A DNA stretch of 64,000 nt from Karalla daura (GCA_029224185.1 CM055189.1:22620055-22684054); one strand, 5' to 3'. Numbered from the stretch's first letter, positions 13,067 through 24,700 are shown. Numbers and translations: made by a program. The notes: a model not told the origin generated them from the letters alone.

Positions 13067-13832
13067 CACATCAGGTTCCTGATTATGGCATCATAGGTTG
13101 TGAAAACACTTTAAGGAGCGATAGGGCAAATGAAGGGGTGAGATATTATGCATATCTGATAAATGATGACTGTATGGTTGGCTGCTGTAGTGTATGACAA
13201 CAGGTTTTCTATTGAAGAATGAAATCAGGACAGGGTTGACACTAGCCTTTGTTAAATCACAGCATGAGGAACACATTGTGACTTTGTACTCTGACGAGTG
13301 CAAGCCACTGACAGATCTGCAGATACTATGCAATGCAATAAGGGGGCCTTGTTGTGTGGCTGTCATTTATATCGGGTATAGCTTTAATATAGTTGGCTAT
13401 AATTAGATGGCAGACACCTCTGCAGGGGGATGCTGTTTGAGGATCTGATCGCTCCTACTATGAGATCATGGATTATAGCGTATTTCCTCATCGTTCATGT
13501 TCCAGTTTGACAGCTAGCCAGTCCCTCTGACTGATCGACATGCTACATTAGCCAATTAGCCTCTGACTAGCTCCCTGTTGTCATTAAAGGGGGTGGACAA
13601 CTGCACGTCTAGCAGTCTCTCGGTGTTCGAATGAATAAATAAGCCTCGGTTTGACAGCACACGGGTAGTGTGTGACGCCTGGGTGCTCCCCGTGTGTGAA
13701 TCGCGGCTCAAAGGGGCTGGGGAAGCCCAGCTAGCTGAGCTAGCCGAGCCGGGGCAGCTCTCCTACCGTCTCCGCTCCGGACGGCTGCGGCCCGGCTGCC
13801 TGGCCCCCCATCACTCCTCGGAAGAAGTTCAT
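3523..13832 (-). CDS. uso1: General vesicular transport factor p115 (USO1)
   Basis: Golgi tethering factor that links COPI/COPII vesicles to GM130, giantin and SNAREs. Coding exons, in transcript order: 13767-13832, 12568-12654, 11567-11631, 11373-11449, 11145-11156, 10776-10796, 9791-9891, 9594-9696, 9456-9511, 9201-9321, 8938-9116, 8719-8859, 8542-8630, 8290-8444, 7973-8178, 7842-7862, 5871-5981, 5626-5744, 5361-5542, 5146-5267, 4920-5058, 4634-4800, 4474-4539, 4102-4308, 3791-4027, 3523-3606. All junctions keep phase, giving 977 aa with the three microexons or 959 without; human p115 is about 962. Visible parts are the N-terminus MNFFRGVMGG, an armadillo-like head to about residue 637 (FDFHVRWPGVKLLT, FVLRCAVLYCFQCF), a coiled-coil tail of about 640-945 rich in Glu/Gln/Leu heptads, and a 27-residue Asp/Glu terminus. 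The ATG matches the family start. The intron at 5745-5870 looks U12-type. Head-to-tail with g3bp2, as in human. Confidence 0.97.
3690..3760. repeat. (GT)n/GGGT imperfect repeat in uso1 intron
   Basis: Imperfect GT array in the intron before the last uso1 exon. Confidence 0.9.
5745..5870 (-). other. uso1: U12-type (minor spliceosome) intron in uso1
   Basis: On the minus strand the donor reads GTATCCTT, the U12 consensus. The branch site reads TCCTTGAC at 5759-5766, with the branch A 15 nt from the AG. There is no long polypyrimidine tract. The intron is 126 bp, phase 0, between residues VPF and LTAQ. No other intron read in the six genes has this donor and branch pair. Confidence 0.8.
7842..7862 (-). 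other. uso1: 21-nt phase-0 microexon in uso1
   Basis: Flanked by gattttgcag and gtgagtaac, both strong splice sites, and encoding GDKIVRR between NILSQ and GSKVQT. Human canonical p115 joins these two directly, so this is most likely an alternative exon. It sits alone within the largest stretch between coding exons of the gene (5982-7972). Confidence 0.7.
7927..7964. repeat. GGCC/CTGC short tandem repeats
   Basis: Three GGCC units followed by about six CTGC units. They lie just downstream (in the transcript) of the uso1 exon at 7973-8178, starting nine bases past its donor. Confidence 0.9.
9362..9392. repeat. Poly-G tract of 31 bases
   Basis: Uninterrupted G run inside a uso1 intron, about 40 bases upstream (in the transcript) of the exon at 9201-9321, where it reads as poly-C. 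Exact length is prone to sequencing error. Confidence 0.9.
10776..10796 (-). other. uso1: 21-nt phase-1 microexon in uso1
   Basis: Twenty-one bases bounded by ccctgtctcag and gtcagtac, phase 1 on both sides, adding GKTVSVP. It falls at the same protein junction as the 12-nt microexon. About 40-90 nt upstream in the transcript is a long CCCCT pyrimidine array (10837-10884 on the plus strand), a plausible splicing-regulatory element. Confidence 0.65.
10837..10884. repeat. (GGGGA)n array, G4-capable
   Basis: Eight or more GGGGA units. In the uso1 transcript it reads as CCCCT repeats upstream of the 21-nt microexon. Confidence 0.9.
11145..11156 (-). other. uso1: 12-nt phase-1 microexon in uso1
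   Basis: Twelve bases with a clean cctacag acceptor and gtaaaac donor. Phase is 1 on both sides, so inclusion adds DESE after the EEEEQ stretch without shifting the frame. Too short for ORF scanners. It is optional for the reading frame, so it could be alternative, or absent from most transcripts. Confidence 0.6.
11870..12120 (+). mobile_element. Teleost non-LTR retroelement (SINE/L2-like) fragment
   Basis: The 3' part contains gtaagtcgctttggataaaa followed by gcgtccgccaaataagtaaatgta. This closely resembles the tail shared by many fish SINE/L2-type elements. The 5' extent is estimated. Lies in a uso1 intron. Confidence 0.55.
12995..13066. repeat. (GATA)n microsatellite
   Basis: Eighteen perfect tetranucleotide units within uso1 intron 1. 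Confidence 0.97.
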
Positions 13833-14030
13833 CTCCACACACGGCCGCGGCTCGCTCCTCGACTCAAAGCGTCACTCCTTCCTAAAGACCAGCGGTGAGG
13901 TGGTCCTCTCAGTGTGTACGTGCGTGTGTGTGAACTTGGAGCTCAGCGACGGTTTCTGCTCTGTGTTCAGACTGACCGACCCCGGAACAGGCACGGCCGC
14001 ACTGCGCATGCGCGCAGACGTGGCGATACG
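13833..14030 (-). promoter_or_regulatory. uso1: uso1 5' UTR and promoter region
   Basis: GC- and CpG-rich DNA immediately upstream of the uso1 ATG. No intron is needed before the start codon. The transcription start cannot be fixed by eye. Confidence 0.45.
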
Positions 14031-16040
14031 TGGCTGACGAGGAGACGAGGCAGAGTTCAGTCATTTAAAGGGAGAAGAGCTCCCTCAATGACCAGTCCAG
14101 GACCAGTTCACCCTGCGACCACTGGCCGGCAGACAACGAGTCCTCTTATTTTAAGGGAGGGCAGCTCCAAGGTTGCTCGGTTAGAGCTTAGACATCGAGG
14201 AGGGGGTAGAACCACAAGTAGAACCACAAGTAGAACCACACCTCCTCTGAGTGGGGAGCTGAGGTGGTCACCTTGGCAAGGTACTCCAAGCATGTCCACC
14301 TGGGAGGGCACCCTGCTGTCCTTTGGCTGGCTTGGGAACGTGTCAGGATCCTCCCAGGGGGGAGCTGCTGGAAATGTCTTGGCTTCCCAGCTGAAACTGC
14401 TGACCCCTTAACCTGGACCTGTACCTATACAGACATGTGATCCCAGGCAGTGACCAGCACTGCAGAACATGTGCTTTCAACTCTCTATGCCTTTCTGTAT
14501 TCACCTGTCTTATCCAGTCTGGAGAGCGTTGTGTATGAATGGACAAGGTGAGGACCGACTTCCTCTGCATCCCTTTGGTGATTCCTCTACATGGAAACCA
14601 AAAAAGAGGTTCCTGGATCTTCTGGTCTCTTCATTGCTGTGGAAAACGGTAAGTTCCCCCCTTGCAGAAGATCTGAGGTTGAATGAAATGTCACTGTACA
14701 AATCCTTTGTAAAGACAGAGCTCTTATCGACACTCGCAGAGTCTTTCAAGTCTTTCAAAGCTTTTGATTCTATGCTCATTGCTACCAAAGCACCATTCAA
14801 ACATGGTGAGCATTTCCTTCCTTGTAAAGCATTTCCCTTGTCTTATTATGGTGGCCTACTCGTCTCTTTCACCCAGGAATACAATGCTCACAAATGTCAT
14901 ATTCCCAAAACACATTTACAAACAGCAGTCAGGTTTTTTCTAACTCCACTGTTTTACTATGACAAGCTTTTTGAGCACCAAGACTTTGTCCACATTTATA
15001 CAGGCTGCATAATTAAAATCAGGCAATTGAAAAAAATCCTTCCCTAAGAAAACATTAAGCAGTAAATCTTGCGTTTTGTCCACTTGCAGATCTGCCTGCA
15101 TCAACCCCAGTTGTTTACCAAATAGTCTTATTTCCTATAAAAGCCGAGAAATCTGACTGTGCTCTCAGCATACAACAGCTTCTCATTCAATGTATCTCCT
15201 ATGGAGGAACCTGCAAGCATGACAAAAGGTATGACTGGTGCTGATATCAGTAGTTTATTGTATGTTAAGTCCAACACATTCAAAATTAAGAAAGAAAAAG
15301 AAACTAAAAAAAAAAGCTTCTTCACCTGCAACACGTTTGAACTAGCAACAAGTAAAGGGTAAATACAGTAAAATTAAGATGGCAGCCAACTGTTTACCAC
15401 ACCTGCTAAAGCCATGAAGGTACTTCTATTTCCATTCAAAAAGGACTGGAATGATTCACAATGAGGATCCACTCTACTGCATTTTCAACCACAGGATATA
15501 AATGTACATTTTTTTTTGTGTCTCATGGGGATCCTTTAGTTCGAAAAGGGCGAGTCTTTGAAAAACAAAAAAACGTGACTATCCAACCGTGAATTGTCAT
15601 GCTTGAACATCTTCACCACCACTACAATGTCAAAGCACAGATTGGTCTGAAAGCATGATGGCTCTTCTTCACCACTCTCTCTTCGTGGACCACCGTTGAA
15701 CAAGTGTAACTGCAGTCAAGTGCCCACGGTAAGCAAATACCTGACAAATAAACATTCGGGGGTAGAGGCACCCATAATAGCTGTCTGATGAAAACACGTG
15801 AAGGACCACGGAGTTGCCGTTTCTCTAGAGTATTGGGCCCAACAGGGATGGTCACGAATCGAGTCTCGATACTGCAGAACTATCCTCACAGCGGAAGGTA
15901 CTTCTGGTCAACTACAACTACGAGTGGCCGAGCATCACTGTGGAGAATTACACAAATGAGTGCCGCGTTTGAGCATGAAATCTTATTTCACCTGCAAAAG
16001 CACTAATTAACTAAGTATCATCTCTCATTGGTCACAAGGT
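14031..16040. other. Intergenic region between uso1 and g3bp2
   Basis: No recognised gene. It includes three tandem copies of a 12-bp unit (tagaaccacaag type) near 14207-14240, a 192-codon plus-strand ORF at 14469-15047 without known homology, and a TATAAAA at 15136-15142 with an ATG 59 bp downstream. Part may be distal 3' UTR of g3bp2 if a distal poly(A) signal at 15254-15259 (tttatt on plus) is used. Confidence 0.4.
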
Positions 16041-16049
16041 GATCACTGC

Positions 16050-18481
16050 CGTTTCTTTATTTATTTATTTTTTATCTTTGCCACTTGGGGAATTTGGAGA
16101 GAGGCTGTGTTCAAACTGACAGATTGTCCCAGAAATGTTGGGAATAGTGCAATACCACCAGACAAGGAAGACCTCATTAGTATATTTGTCCAGAAAAATG
16201 CTACATCAGTTTCACTTCCCATTTTCAGTGCAAGATAACAGAAAACTCAAAATAAAATGACAAAAACAGAAAGAAAAAAAGAAGAGACACCTCATGTTTT
16301 TCTTTCCAGCTGAAACCGTAAGGTCTTCCCTCCCTACCCAAGTGGTAAAATAAGAACACACGCCAGAAGATAAGGAGACGACAGGTATGGCATTCAGATC
16401 AGCTCCGCTTTGAGTGGAAAACCAATAAAACAAGCACAATGAGTAATCAGCATATGAAAATACAAATGCATAAACAGCTAGAAAAGTGAGCACAATTATT
16501 TGCTAGTCTGCGGGCCGGACGCACGGCCGGCCCTCCCCGCGCAGGTCATTACAAAATAGTTGCTGAGAAAGAACAGTCTGACAAAAGTCTGAGTCCAGGC
16601 ATTAACCCGAGTGCTGCCATGAGTCGAGAACTACGGTCAGACCAAGTACCAACCGACAGTATCCTAATCACATTGTGAGATTCACTCCAACCTGCAAACC
16701 TTTAGTTCACTGTAATCGCGGTTGTGTAGAGCTTATGACATGTTAAACCAAGGACCAAGCATTCAATGTCACCATCTTTAATGTACCTTGTTTCTTTTTT
16801 TTGTTGTTTTTTTGTTTTTTTTAAGGGTGTGGGGAGTAGTTCTTCAGATGCACGTCTTAACCATATTACATCAGAACTGGAGGCACCTATTGTCTCTACA
16901 AAACCCAGAACAGACACAATACAAAACAAATGTACAATACTCACAACAGATCTTAGGTAGTAAAACGGTATGAAAAAAAAGAAAAAAAGAAATATGCACC
17001 TGAAAATAAATTCAATCTTGTGAATACTGCAATTTTCTTTTCTTTTCTCTTTTTTTTTCTTCTTCTTCTTCTTCTGTATCCGCTCTCAGGAGACAATAGT
17101 TCAAATCGAGCAGCTCCGCATTAGAAGGCGGCGCACCCGAGCCGCGTTACGCTTTTAATAAGACTGGAAAAGGTGAAGTAGAAGGCACCAACATGCTCTT
17201 GTCAAGTCGAGAGAGAGAGAGAGAAATAAAAATATACACAGGAAAAAAAAAACAAAACATACAGTAAACTATGTATGTATTTTTGCTGTACATTTATTCT
17301 GTTACTCCGCACGTAAGACAGGGAGGGAGGGAGGGAAGAGGGAAGGAGGTGCCGTTCGTCCCCGTTTTCCTGGTCTAGCTGGCAGGGAAAAACATGAAGA
17401 AAATCAAGCTCGGAATCAAAGAAAAACAGAGCGAGCAGCCATCACTACCACCACTCTTCTATAGTTCAACTTTGTTTCTTGTTTATCCTTTGCCCCCCCC
17501 ACCCCCCCCCACTCATTTGGTGAAAGTCTGGGATTTGAGCTTTTTCTTGTTTTTTTTTTTTTCTTTTCGACTTAGAAATGAGGAAAAAAATATATATATA
17601 ATGTAGATTTGCTTGTCGTCTTTGTCCATCCAGCAGTAATTGAAGCGTTGTTTGGGGTCAAACGTGTGAAAAGTACATTGGTCACAGCGGACAGGCTGCG
17701 AAGCAAGGCCTGCCCCGCTACGTCGTATCGCTTTGAGACAAACCGGTCTCTCCAGCCGCGTTCCGAGCGTGGACGTCAATGTAATACGACAAAAGTACCC
17801 ATTAGTGCATATTGATGAGTGCCTTATGCAATTCTGAAGCAGTGGTCTCTGGAAAGGAAAAAAGTAAAAGGCAAGCTTTTCCCCTGGAACTGCACAAATT
17901 TTGCATCCCACTCTCTTCCGACAGTAACGGGCAGAAAACTACCATATAAAATGTGCAATAGAGGGATCTCGTGAAGCAGCGCCCCGGTTAAGTCAAGGCA
18001 TATAATCTCTTTTCCAAATGATGGGCTGTAACTGTCGTAGTTAAAAGTCTTATCAGTCCCTCCTAATGTGGTAGATTACTCCTGGTTGGTTTTTGCCTTT
18101 TTCTTGTTTTTGCTTTTTTTCTTCGTTCGTTTGTTTGTTTCACGAATTTACAAATTGTGAATTCATGAGATGCTCCGAAAAGGATGCTCAGCTCACAACT
18201 AATAAGCGACAAAAAAAAAAAAATCTGTTTTGCTTATTTTGTGTTGTTGTTGTTGTCGTTGTCGATTTCACAAACAAATGGGTCTGACAGGCTGTGTCAC
18301 ATTCCAAAGCAAAGAGGGAGGAGAAAAAAAAAAAAAAAAAATCAAAAAATAAACAAAAAAAAAACAAAAAAAACCAAATATATACGTTTATACATGAAGA
18401 TTTCTTTTTCGTTTAACGAGAACGGCTGAAGGTGGAGAACGACGTCTACTACTCCCGCGCTGCAGGCCGGCGGGGCCGCTC
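16050..18481 (-). other. g3bp2: g3bp2 3' UTR
   Basis: AT-rich, with many A/T homopolymers and no coding signal. Minus-strand AATAAA hexamers occur at 17293-17298 and as a cluster at 16057-16070, so 3' UTRs of about 1.2 and 2.4 kb are both plausible. Long 3' UTRs are usual for this gene. Confidence 0.6.
16057..16070 (-). terminator. g3bp2: Clustered AATAAA signals, distal g3bp2 poly(A)
   Basis: Three overlapping AATAAA hexamers on the minus strand (tttatttatttatt on plus). Confidence 0.45.
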
Positions 18482-21400
18482 TCAGCGGCGCTGGGTGGCG
18501 AAGCGGCCCTCCCCCTGGCCCCCGGCGCCGCGTCCGGAGCCCATGCCCGGCTTGGGGGCCATGCCGCCCCGGGGCGGCGGGCCCCTGCCGTCGCGCTCGC
18601 GCATCATCCCGCTGCCCACGATGCCCCGGGAGCCGCCGGGGCCCCGGTCGTTGCGCCTCATGTCCCGGCGCTCGTCGGGCCCGCCGCGGGTCTCCCGCTC
18701 GCGCACCGCCCTCGTCTTCTTCTCCTCCACGTTGAGACGCACCTCGCCCCGGAACATGATGGGCTGCAGGGGGGGGGGAGACGGCCACGTCACTCCAGGG
18801 GAACGCCACACACGGTATTGCCTTTGCTGATTTCATGACCCACATCATTCGCTGGTTCGATTAGATTTCAGAAAGCCCGATAGCCCCAAAATGCGTGTGT
18901 GCGAGACGAATAGGAAGAGAGAAACCCGCCACCGAATCGCCACCAAAAGAAGTGGGTAATGAAATGCCGATACATGCCCCTTTTACCTTGGCCCCCAGGA
19001 TTCTCTGCACGGGGTCGGCGTCGTCGAACACCACGAATCCAAAGTTAGGAAGCTTCCCTCCCACGCCCTTGGTGTTGATCCGCAGCTCCACGACATTCCC
19101 ATACGCTGTGGGAGGAGACGGCGAGAGAGTGAGAGAGTGGCCGACGGCCGCGTGCAGGGCCCCGGGCCCAGGAAGGAAGAGTCGACGTACTCATGAAGAA
19201 CTCCTTCAGCTCGCTCTCGTCGATGTCATGCGGCAGGTTGCCGACGAAGAGCTGGTGGCTGTCTGGGTACCGAACGATCCGCCTGTTGTCCATTTCGCCG
19301 GACTCGGTGTCTCCCCTGCCACCTGTGGTTCAGAGCAAGCACGTCAGGACGCGGCCGCTCACACCCATTTTCTCCATAGAAACCCCAGATAGTCACATCT
19401 CATCCATTAAGAAAATCAGGCTCTATGGCTGCCTGTACTGATTTTGTTATTACAGATTTACCCTGTTTGAAAGCATCTTACACAGCCGTGTTTACCTTTG
19501 TTGACAAAGCTCAAGTGAGGCTTTCCCATTTGTGACTCCGAAGAGGTGACGCCATCTAGCCGTCATGGAGAGACACAGGCAGTTTAGAAAAGTCCAAGAA
19601 AAGAGAGAGCGTTGATAAACCCTCCATCTAGCAGGCTGGCTTTACCAGGTCTGGGGCCCCGCGGGGTGAAGGCCGGTCTGTCGCGCGTGCGCTGGTCTCT
19701 GGGCCGAAGAGGTGCCGTCTGTGTCTCCGGTTTGGCTTCAACTCTGGGCTGTGTGAGGAAGAGACAAATACAAAACTGAGCTTGTCTCGTGTGTCATGGA
19801 ATGGTCATAGGTTGCATTCATTGACTCATGAAGCTGAAAAGCCTGTTTCCTTCCTTTTTTCCAATACTTTTCTTAAAACTCAATGATCCTGTGAGCTCCT
19901 ACGATATTATGCAGGTCACAGATCAATCGTAGACGTTACCTGTGAGCTTGGGACTTTAACAACATGGGGTGAGATTCCAGAGGTGGGGACTGTGCCGGTA
20001 GGAGGCAGGTTTTTACTGGTCACAGAGGCCCAGGAGAAAGTCTGGAAAGAGAATGGTAACACTGAACACTTGGGGGAAGAGACGCATGCATGTGAAACTT
20101 GCAGTTTCATGCCGGAGAATACCTGAATATTGTAAGTGCAGTGTTCCAATAAACAAACACCTTTGGGAGACAGTCTTACCTTGGGGGGCTCCTGGGTGTT
20201 GGGGGGAGACTCAACAGGAGCTGGTGAAGGCGCCTTCTCCTCCATCTCTTCCAGAACCTTCTCATCTGCTTCAGGCTTCACCTCCTCTCCTTTGGGCTCT
20301 GGTTCAGGCTCCGGCTCGGGTTCTGGAGCCGGCTCCTCCATTGGCTCCTCCACCCCATTACTACAGAGAGGAAACCAGCATGCCGTCACTTTCACTGGAG
20401 TTTAAAAGGAAAATCCTTCATGCTTGATTTACAGGCACATTATTACAAATGAATGAGGAAGAGATTAAGAGTCGGCATACGTGACAGGGTGCGGTTCGTA
20501 ATAGGTGGTGCTGTTGGGGCTTTCTTGAAGGGGCTCAGGGGACGGCTGTCTCTCCTCTGGCTCCTCTTCGACCTCCTCCTCAGATTCTGTGAGATCAGAA
20601 CAAGCAATGATGTAGTTACTCGCGTTTTTTTTCATGAGCAGCCTTTCGCACATCCACAACTATGTGAACACAAATGCATCTAGATACTTTTAAGCGTCTT
20701 ACCCTCGTCAAGCTCAGCTTCGGAATCTCCAAAAACTTCGTCTTCGTAGCGGAAGATGTCATTATGGACGTAGAACTTGTTTGCCACTGAACCCTGCAGA
20801 AGAATTGCACATTTCATTTCTCAACATTTCATACCATTTCATTTTCATTTGAGTTCTAGAAGGAACAGTTAACCTGTCCTCGTCACCTGCACAGGTGACA
20901 AAAAGTCTATTTGTGGTCAGTAACTTGACTAAAGATCTGTGGACATAATCATTTCCCAGTCTAGCTGTCACTTTCAGTCAACATCAATTAGAAATACTTT
21001 TTTTTTTTTTAAAGACAGACGCACTCACCTCTGGAGCAAGCACAAACGTTTGCATGAACTTCCTCATGGGTTGACCGTTGTTGGACAGTTCTCCGAGGAC
21101 TTGCACCACGACCCCGTCGCTCAGCGTAGCATGAGCATCCACGTGCCTGATCTTCGTGTGGCATTCACTGAACTGGAGGGACATCACCTTCTTATGGATC
21201 TCCTGAGAGATGCAAAGACAAACAATTCGCACAATCCGGTCAAGATCAACACATTTCAACTCACAAGACATGTCACACCATTTTACAAAAACCAGGCACT
21301 GGTTTTATGATGACATCCATTACACTGCTCGGCTATGACAACAGGATACATCTAACCAACCTTACATGTCAATCATTCATACTTCCTCAAAACACGAATG

Positions 21401-21746
21401 TGATTCCCTTCACACCATAATGAAAAACGCATTTATGACTAGAAAACATAAACCTTTATTGGTCTGCAGCACCTACCGCCTGGCCGTAGACAGCCTCAAC
21501 CAGCTTCCCATTGGGGTCGAGTCCTCCATGGACATACGAAGAGTTCCTCCCATAAAACCTGATTAGCACAAAATGCAGTGATTAAATCATACAGAATTTG
21601 ACAACACTCACAGATGTCGAAGCTCCAAACCACATTTGGTTATTAAATTACCTGTGCAGGAAATCTGGTGCCTTGTTTAAAAGTGTATAGTATTGCCTCA
21701 CAAACTCCCGCCCTACAAGCAGGGGACTTGGCTTCTCCATCACCAT
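18482..21746 (-). CDS. g3bp2: Ras GTPase-activating protein-binding protein 2 (G3BP2)
   Basis: Cytoplasmic RNA-binding scaffold that nucleates stress granules. Coding exons: 21652-21746, 21477-21558, 21029-21202, 20703-20793, 20481-20586, 20180-20360, 19940-20041, 19646-19748, 19496-19555 (candidate cassette), 19191-19322, 18987-19105, 18482-18763. The product is 508 aa with the cassette and 488 without; human G3BP2 is about 482. Order of parts: NTF2-like domain 1-~138 (MVMEKPSPLLVGREF; Phe33 of the FGDF-binding pocket is present), acidic stretch ~140-175, Pro/Glu-rich linker with a PEPEPEPEP run, the ASVTSKNLPP motif, RRM ~355-432 (RNP2 LFVGNL, RNP1-like LPNFGFVVF) and an Arg/Gly-rich tail ending QRR. 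The KGVGGKLPN insert and RERETRGG tail favour G3BP2 over G3BP1, as does adjacency to uso1. The acceptor 24 nt before the ATG shows at least one upstream non-coding exon. Confidence 0.97.
19496..19555 (-). other. g3bp2: 60-nt in-frame candidate cassette exon in g3bp2
   Basis: Acceptor ggctag and donor gtaaac bound 60 nt, phase 1 on both sides. It is open in frame and encodes DGVTSSESQMGKPHLSFVNK just before the GRGDTESGE segment ahead of the RRM. Human G3BP1 and G3BP2 lack an obvious counterpart. The acceptor has a weak pyrimidine tract, which suits alternative use. Confidence 0.65.
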
Positions 21747-21770
21747 TTCTTTGGTAAACAATATTAAGTG

Positions 21771-23353
21771 CTGAAAGAAAAGAGAAGATTGAATTGTAAG
21801 AATACTATTTGGGAGCAGGATACACACAGTCAGCAGTTTAATAGGTCACCCTGCAGCCCTGACAGATGTTTATACTACGATACCTACAGATATCAAACTG
21901 GAAAACAGACTCGATCATATCATTTGAAGTTCCATGAGGGGTGAGAGGTCTGTGTTGTTGATCATAAACTGTGTAGGCGTCAACAACTTGGATCTTCTGC
22001 TTTTCTTTGGAGGCCATCGGAGGAGCGTGGTGAATTACTTGCACAAGGACCATACTGTTGTGGTTCAATCACTTTGCACAATAGTGTGCATTGTGCGTCA
22101 GGTCAACAACACCACGTCCAATGAGTCTGAGCAGCAGGTGCAGGAAGCACTGAGAACGTGTCACTTGAGCGGGACGACGTTTCACTTTCTTTTGTCTCGG
22201 CGGGGCCACATCAATGGTGCGGCTGGAGCATGACAGCTGACTTGTTTAGCTCGCTGCTAAAGCCCTAGCCAACATTCAACTGCGCCATCGCGTCCATCCA
22301 ATGAGACAAAGAGGGGAAACCGGCTGCACCGAAAAAGGGGAAGCGACTGCCGCTCGATTCGAGGTGGCCACACGCGGAAACAACGTGGAGAAGAAACCAG
22401 ATCTTATTTTAATAGCCTGCAGACCATGCGTGTGTGCGTAATAAACACATCCCTACAATGCTTTGTACACAGGTGGCCTGCTGTAAGAGCAGGGCCCGAG
22501 CTAACAACATTGGCCAGTGTCCCTCAAACTCCCCCATTTTCACCGACTCCGAGCCGTATCGCGTCTCTAATTCCCAGCTCACATTGGTTATACTTCACGG
22601 GCTCTGCGTCCCTCGACTGCCATTCGTGTTGGTGTTAATAAACGTGTAAAAACAATAGAAGCATGAAATTCTCGCCTGCCGGCCTCTAACACTAGCCCTG
22701 TTAGCCGCTAGTGGTAGCTCCGGCTAACTTGTGGCGTCGTCGTTTTTCCTAGAACCGGGGGTGGCTTATTCAGATTCAGAGAACAACAAATTTCACAAGA
22801 CACACCGGTCTGTAAGCTCGAACAGGGAAATTGACAACTGTCAGGATGTGACTTGGTTGTACTTTGGCAAAGACAAACCGATAACAAGCGAGGAACAGCA
22901 TCAAGACGAAATAACGCAGCCATTATAGCGCACATATTCAATGTTGCTGTTGTATCACATCGATTTACGACATCGACTGGTAACTCATGCTCGACTGAGA
23001 CATCGTCAAAAAGCCATGTATAAATATTCCAGATCTCAATCAAATCTATGCCAGTGCCACTGACTGCCCAGTCGTAATCAATGAAACAAGTTGAATGCTA
23101 TGCTAGCTCAAAGAAAACAAAGGAAGGCATGTTTGACATTAATCGCTATTCTGTATAATTTGGATCTAGAAAGATCATGCAGATCATTTCCACGGAGCCG
23201 ATATTCATATATTTCAATTTTGAAAATAAACTGGCTCGTTATCGAGTCGCTCTTGTTTTTCCTAGACAATGCGGCTAACGTTAGCCGATGCGGTAAAGGT
23301 TAGCATGTCATTCGTACCACAACAGAACAGGGCATGGAGGAAGGCTAACTTAC
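21771..23353 (-). other. g3bp2: Probable g3bp2 5' intron
   Basis: No recognised coding sequence. A 76-codon minus-strand ORF at 21838-22068 has no known family or splice context. If the exon at 23354 is real, this whole stretch is intron 1. Otherwise promoter elements may lie near 22.25-22.4 kb, which has a CCAAT box. Confidence 0.35.
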
Positions 23354-23660
23354 CTTATGAAAGACCTATCTATGTAGACAGAATTATTAGTAATAAATAA
23401 CTATGAGTAAACGACTATACTGTGTTCTGAAATACAGAGTATCCCAGACTGATGTGTGCACCGTCCTACACTAGCAGTTTACTGTCTCTGCTGTCCAGAG
23501 ATTGAACATTTAAAGTGATAGCTTCTATTTATTGTTGTACCCCTGCAGTCTGGGGCAGGGAACCCCCATCAGTCGCCCGCAGCCAATGGGCTGTTTACAC
23601 TGGGCAGCAAAAATGATGACGCAGGGGGCACAGCCACGCCCACCGAACCCTCCACTGATG
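23354..23660 (-). promoter_or_regulatory. g3bp2: Candidate g3bp2 promoter and 5' non-coding exon
   Basis: g3bp2's ATG exon starts with an acceptor, so an upstream exon must exist. On the minus strand this segment has a GGGCGTGG GC box, TGCGTCAT (CRE-like) and an inverted CCAAT box. It ends in a strong donor, CATAAG then gtaagtta, with the last exonic base at 23354. The transcription start is unknown. Confidence 0.35.
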
Positions 23661-24207
23661 CTGTACCGAAAGCCCAGAAATGTTCATCATTACCTTCTGG
23701 TCCATTTACTTGGTACACACATATTTACTAAAAAACATATTTACTAAAACACATATTTAAAGCCAAATGGTGCATGCATTTCTTGACGCAGCTTTATGAC
23801 AATATACATACATGTGCATGTCTAAATAAAAATCACTATCAGAAGAATCCGAATCAGATTTACATTTTGACAATTTGGTCATAATATAAAAATGGTATAA
23901 AGCATAATATAGAAATACCACCATCAAATATCTAATCGGGAATGGGAATTACTTTTGGATTTAGAATGAATGAATAATGTTACTCAAGCAGGTAGTATAA
24001 ACAAATGACATTTCATTTGAATTGAGAGTTTGGAGTTTGTTTTGAAATACATATCAGCAGTTGTTGTACATTGCTGGATATGCACTCAATGTTGAGCCAA
24101 ACAAGAATTTTGCTGTGATGCAAATTTTTACATATTCATTGACAAACACTTTGCTCATGCTTTTGCAGACCTGTGTAGGTGCAGCTCAGACATATGTGGA
24201 TAATGAG

Positions 24208-24222
24208 TGCCATCAAGTGGCC
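24208..24222 (-). promoter_or_regulatory. CTCF-like motif between the two synteny blocks
   Basis: GTGCCATCAAGTGGC read on the minus strand (GCCACTTGATGGCAC) matches the CTCF core with one mismatch. Motif evidence only. Confidence 0.3.
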
Positions 24223-24439
24223 AAACAGAAGTTGTGCAAAGTACTTCACTAATGGCCAGTATATTGGCAACATACATGCAAACAAATCAGAATCGGACTT
24301 ATTTTCAGACAGTTATGTTCTGTAAATGTACAGTTATAGGCATTTGGATTGGTGATTAGTACAGAAAACAGACAGTTGACAACCAACAAGGTTTGCAGCA
24401 CAAGACAAAAGCACACAAAAGGTCAAGCACAAATATAAA

Positions 24440-24700
24440 TATGTAAATTACGAGCTAAGATTGTACTTTATTTATCTCAGATGGGAAATTATTCTGTACA
24501 GCAGCCCAAATTTTTACAAAGAACACCACATTCAAAAAACAACAATGTGATGCACAATACAAAATTCGCGTTCACATTATACAATAGACCACAGAGAAAA
24601 ATAATAACCCTGACTAATAATAGTACTGTATATAATATATATCATATATATTATTAATATGTAATATATAATACATATTATTATAGTAAGCATATAAATG
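24440..24700. mobile_element. Degenerate teleost interspersed repeat
   Basis: The stretch tactttatttatctcagatg followed by ggaaattattctgtacagcag resembles the common fish LINE-tail theme (tactttattgatccc, then gggaaatt). It is diverged and then runs into AT-rich DNA. Limits are approximate. Confidence 0.35.

Noticed and set aside
21838..22068. 76-codon minus-strand ORF upstream of g3bp2 as an alternative N-terminus
   Set aside because: No family match and no donor that joins it in frame to the NTF2-like exon. The conserved start MVMEKPSP lies downstream.
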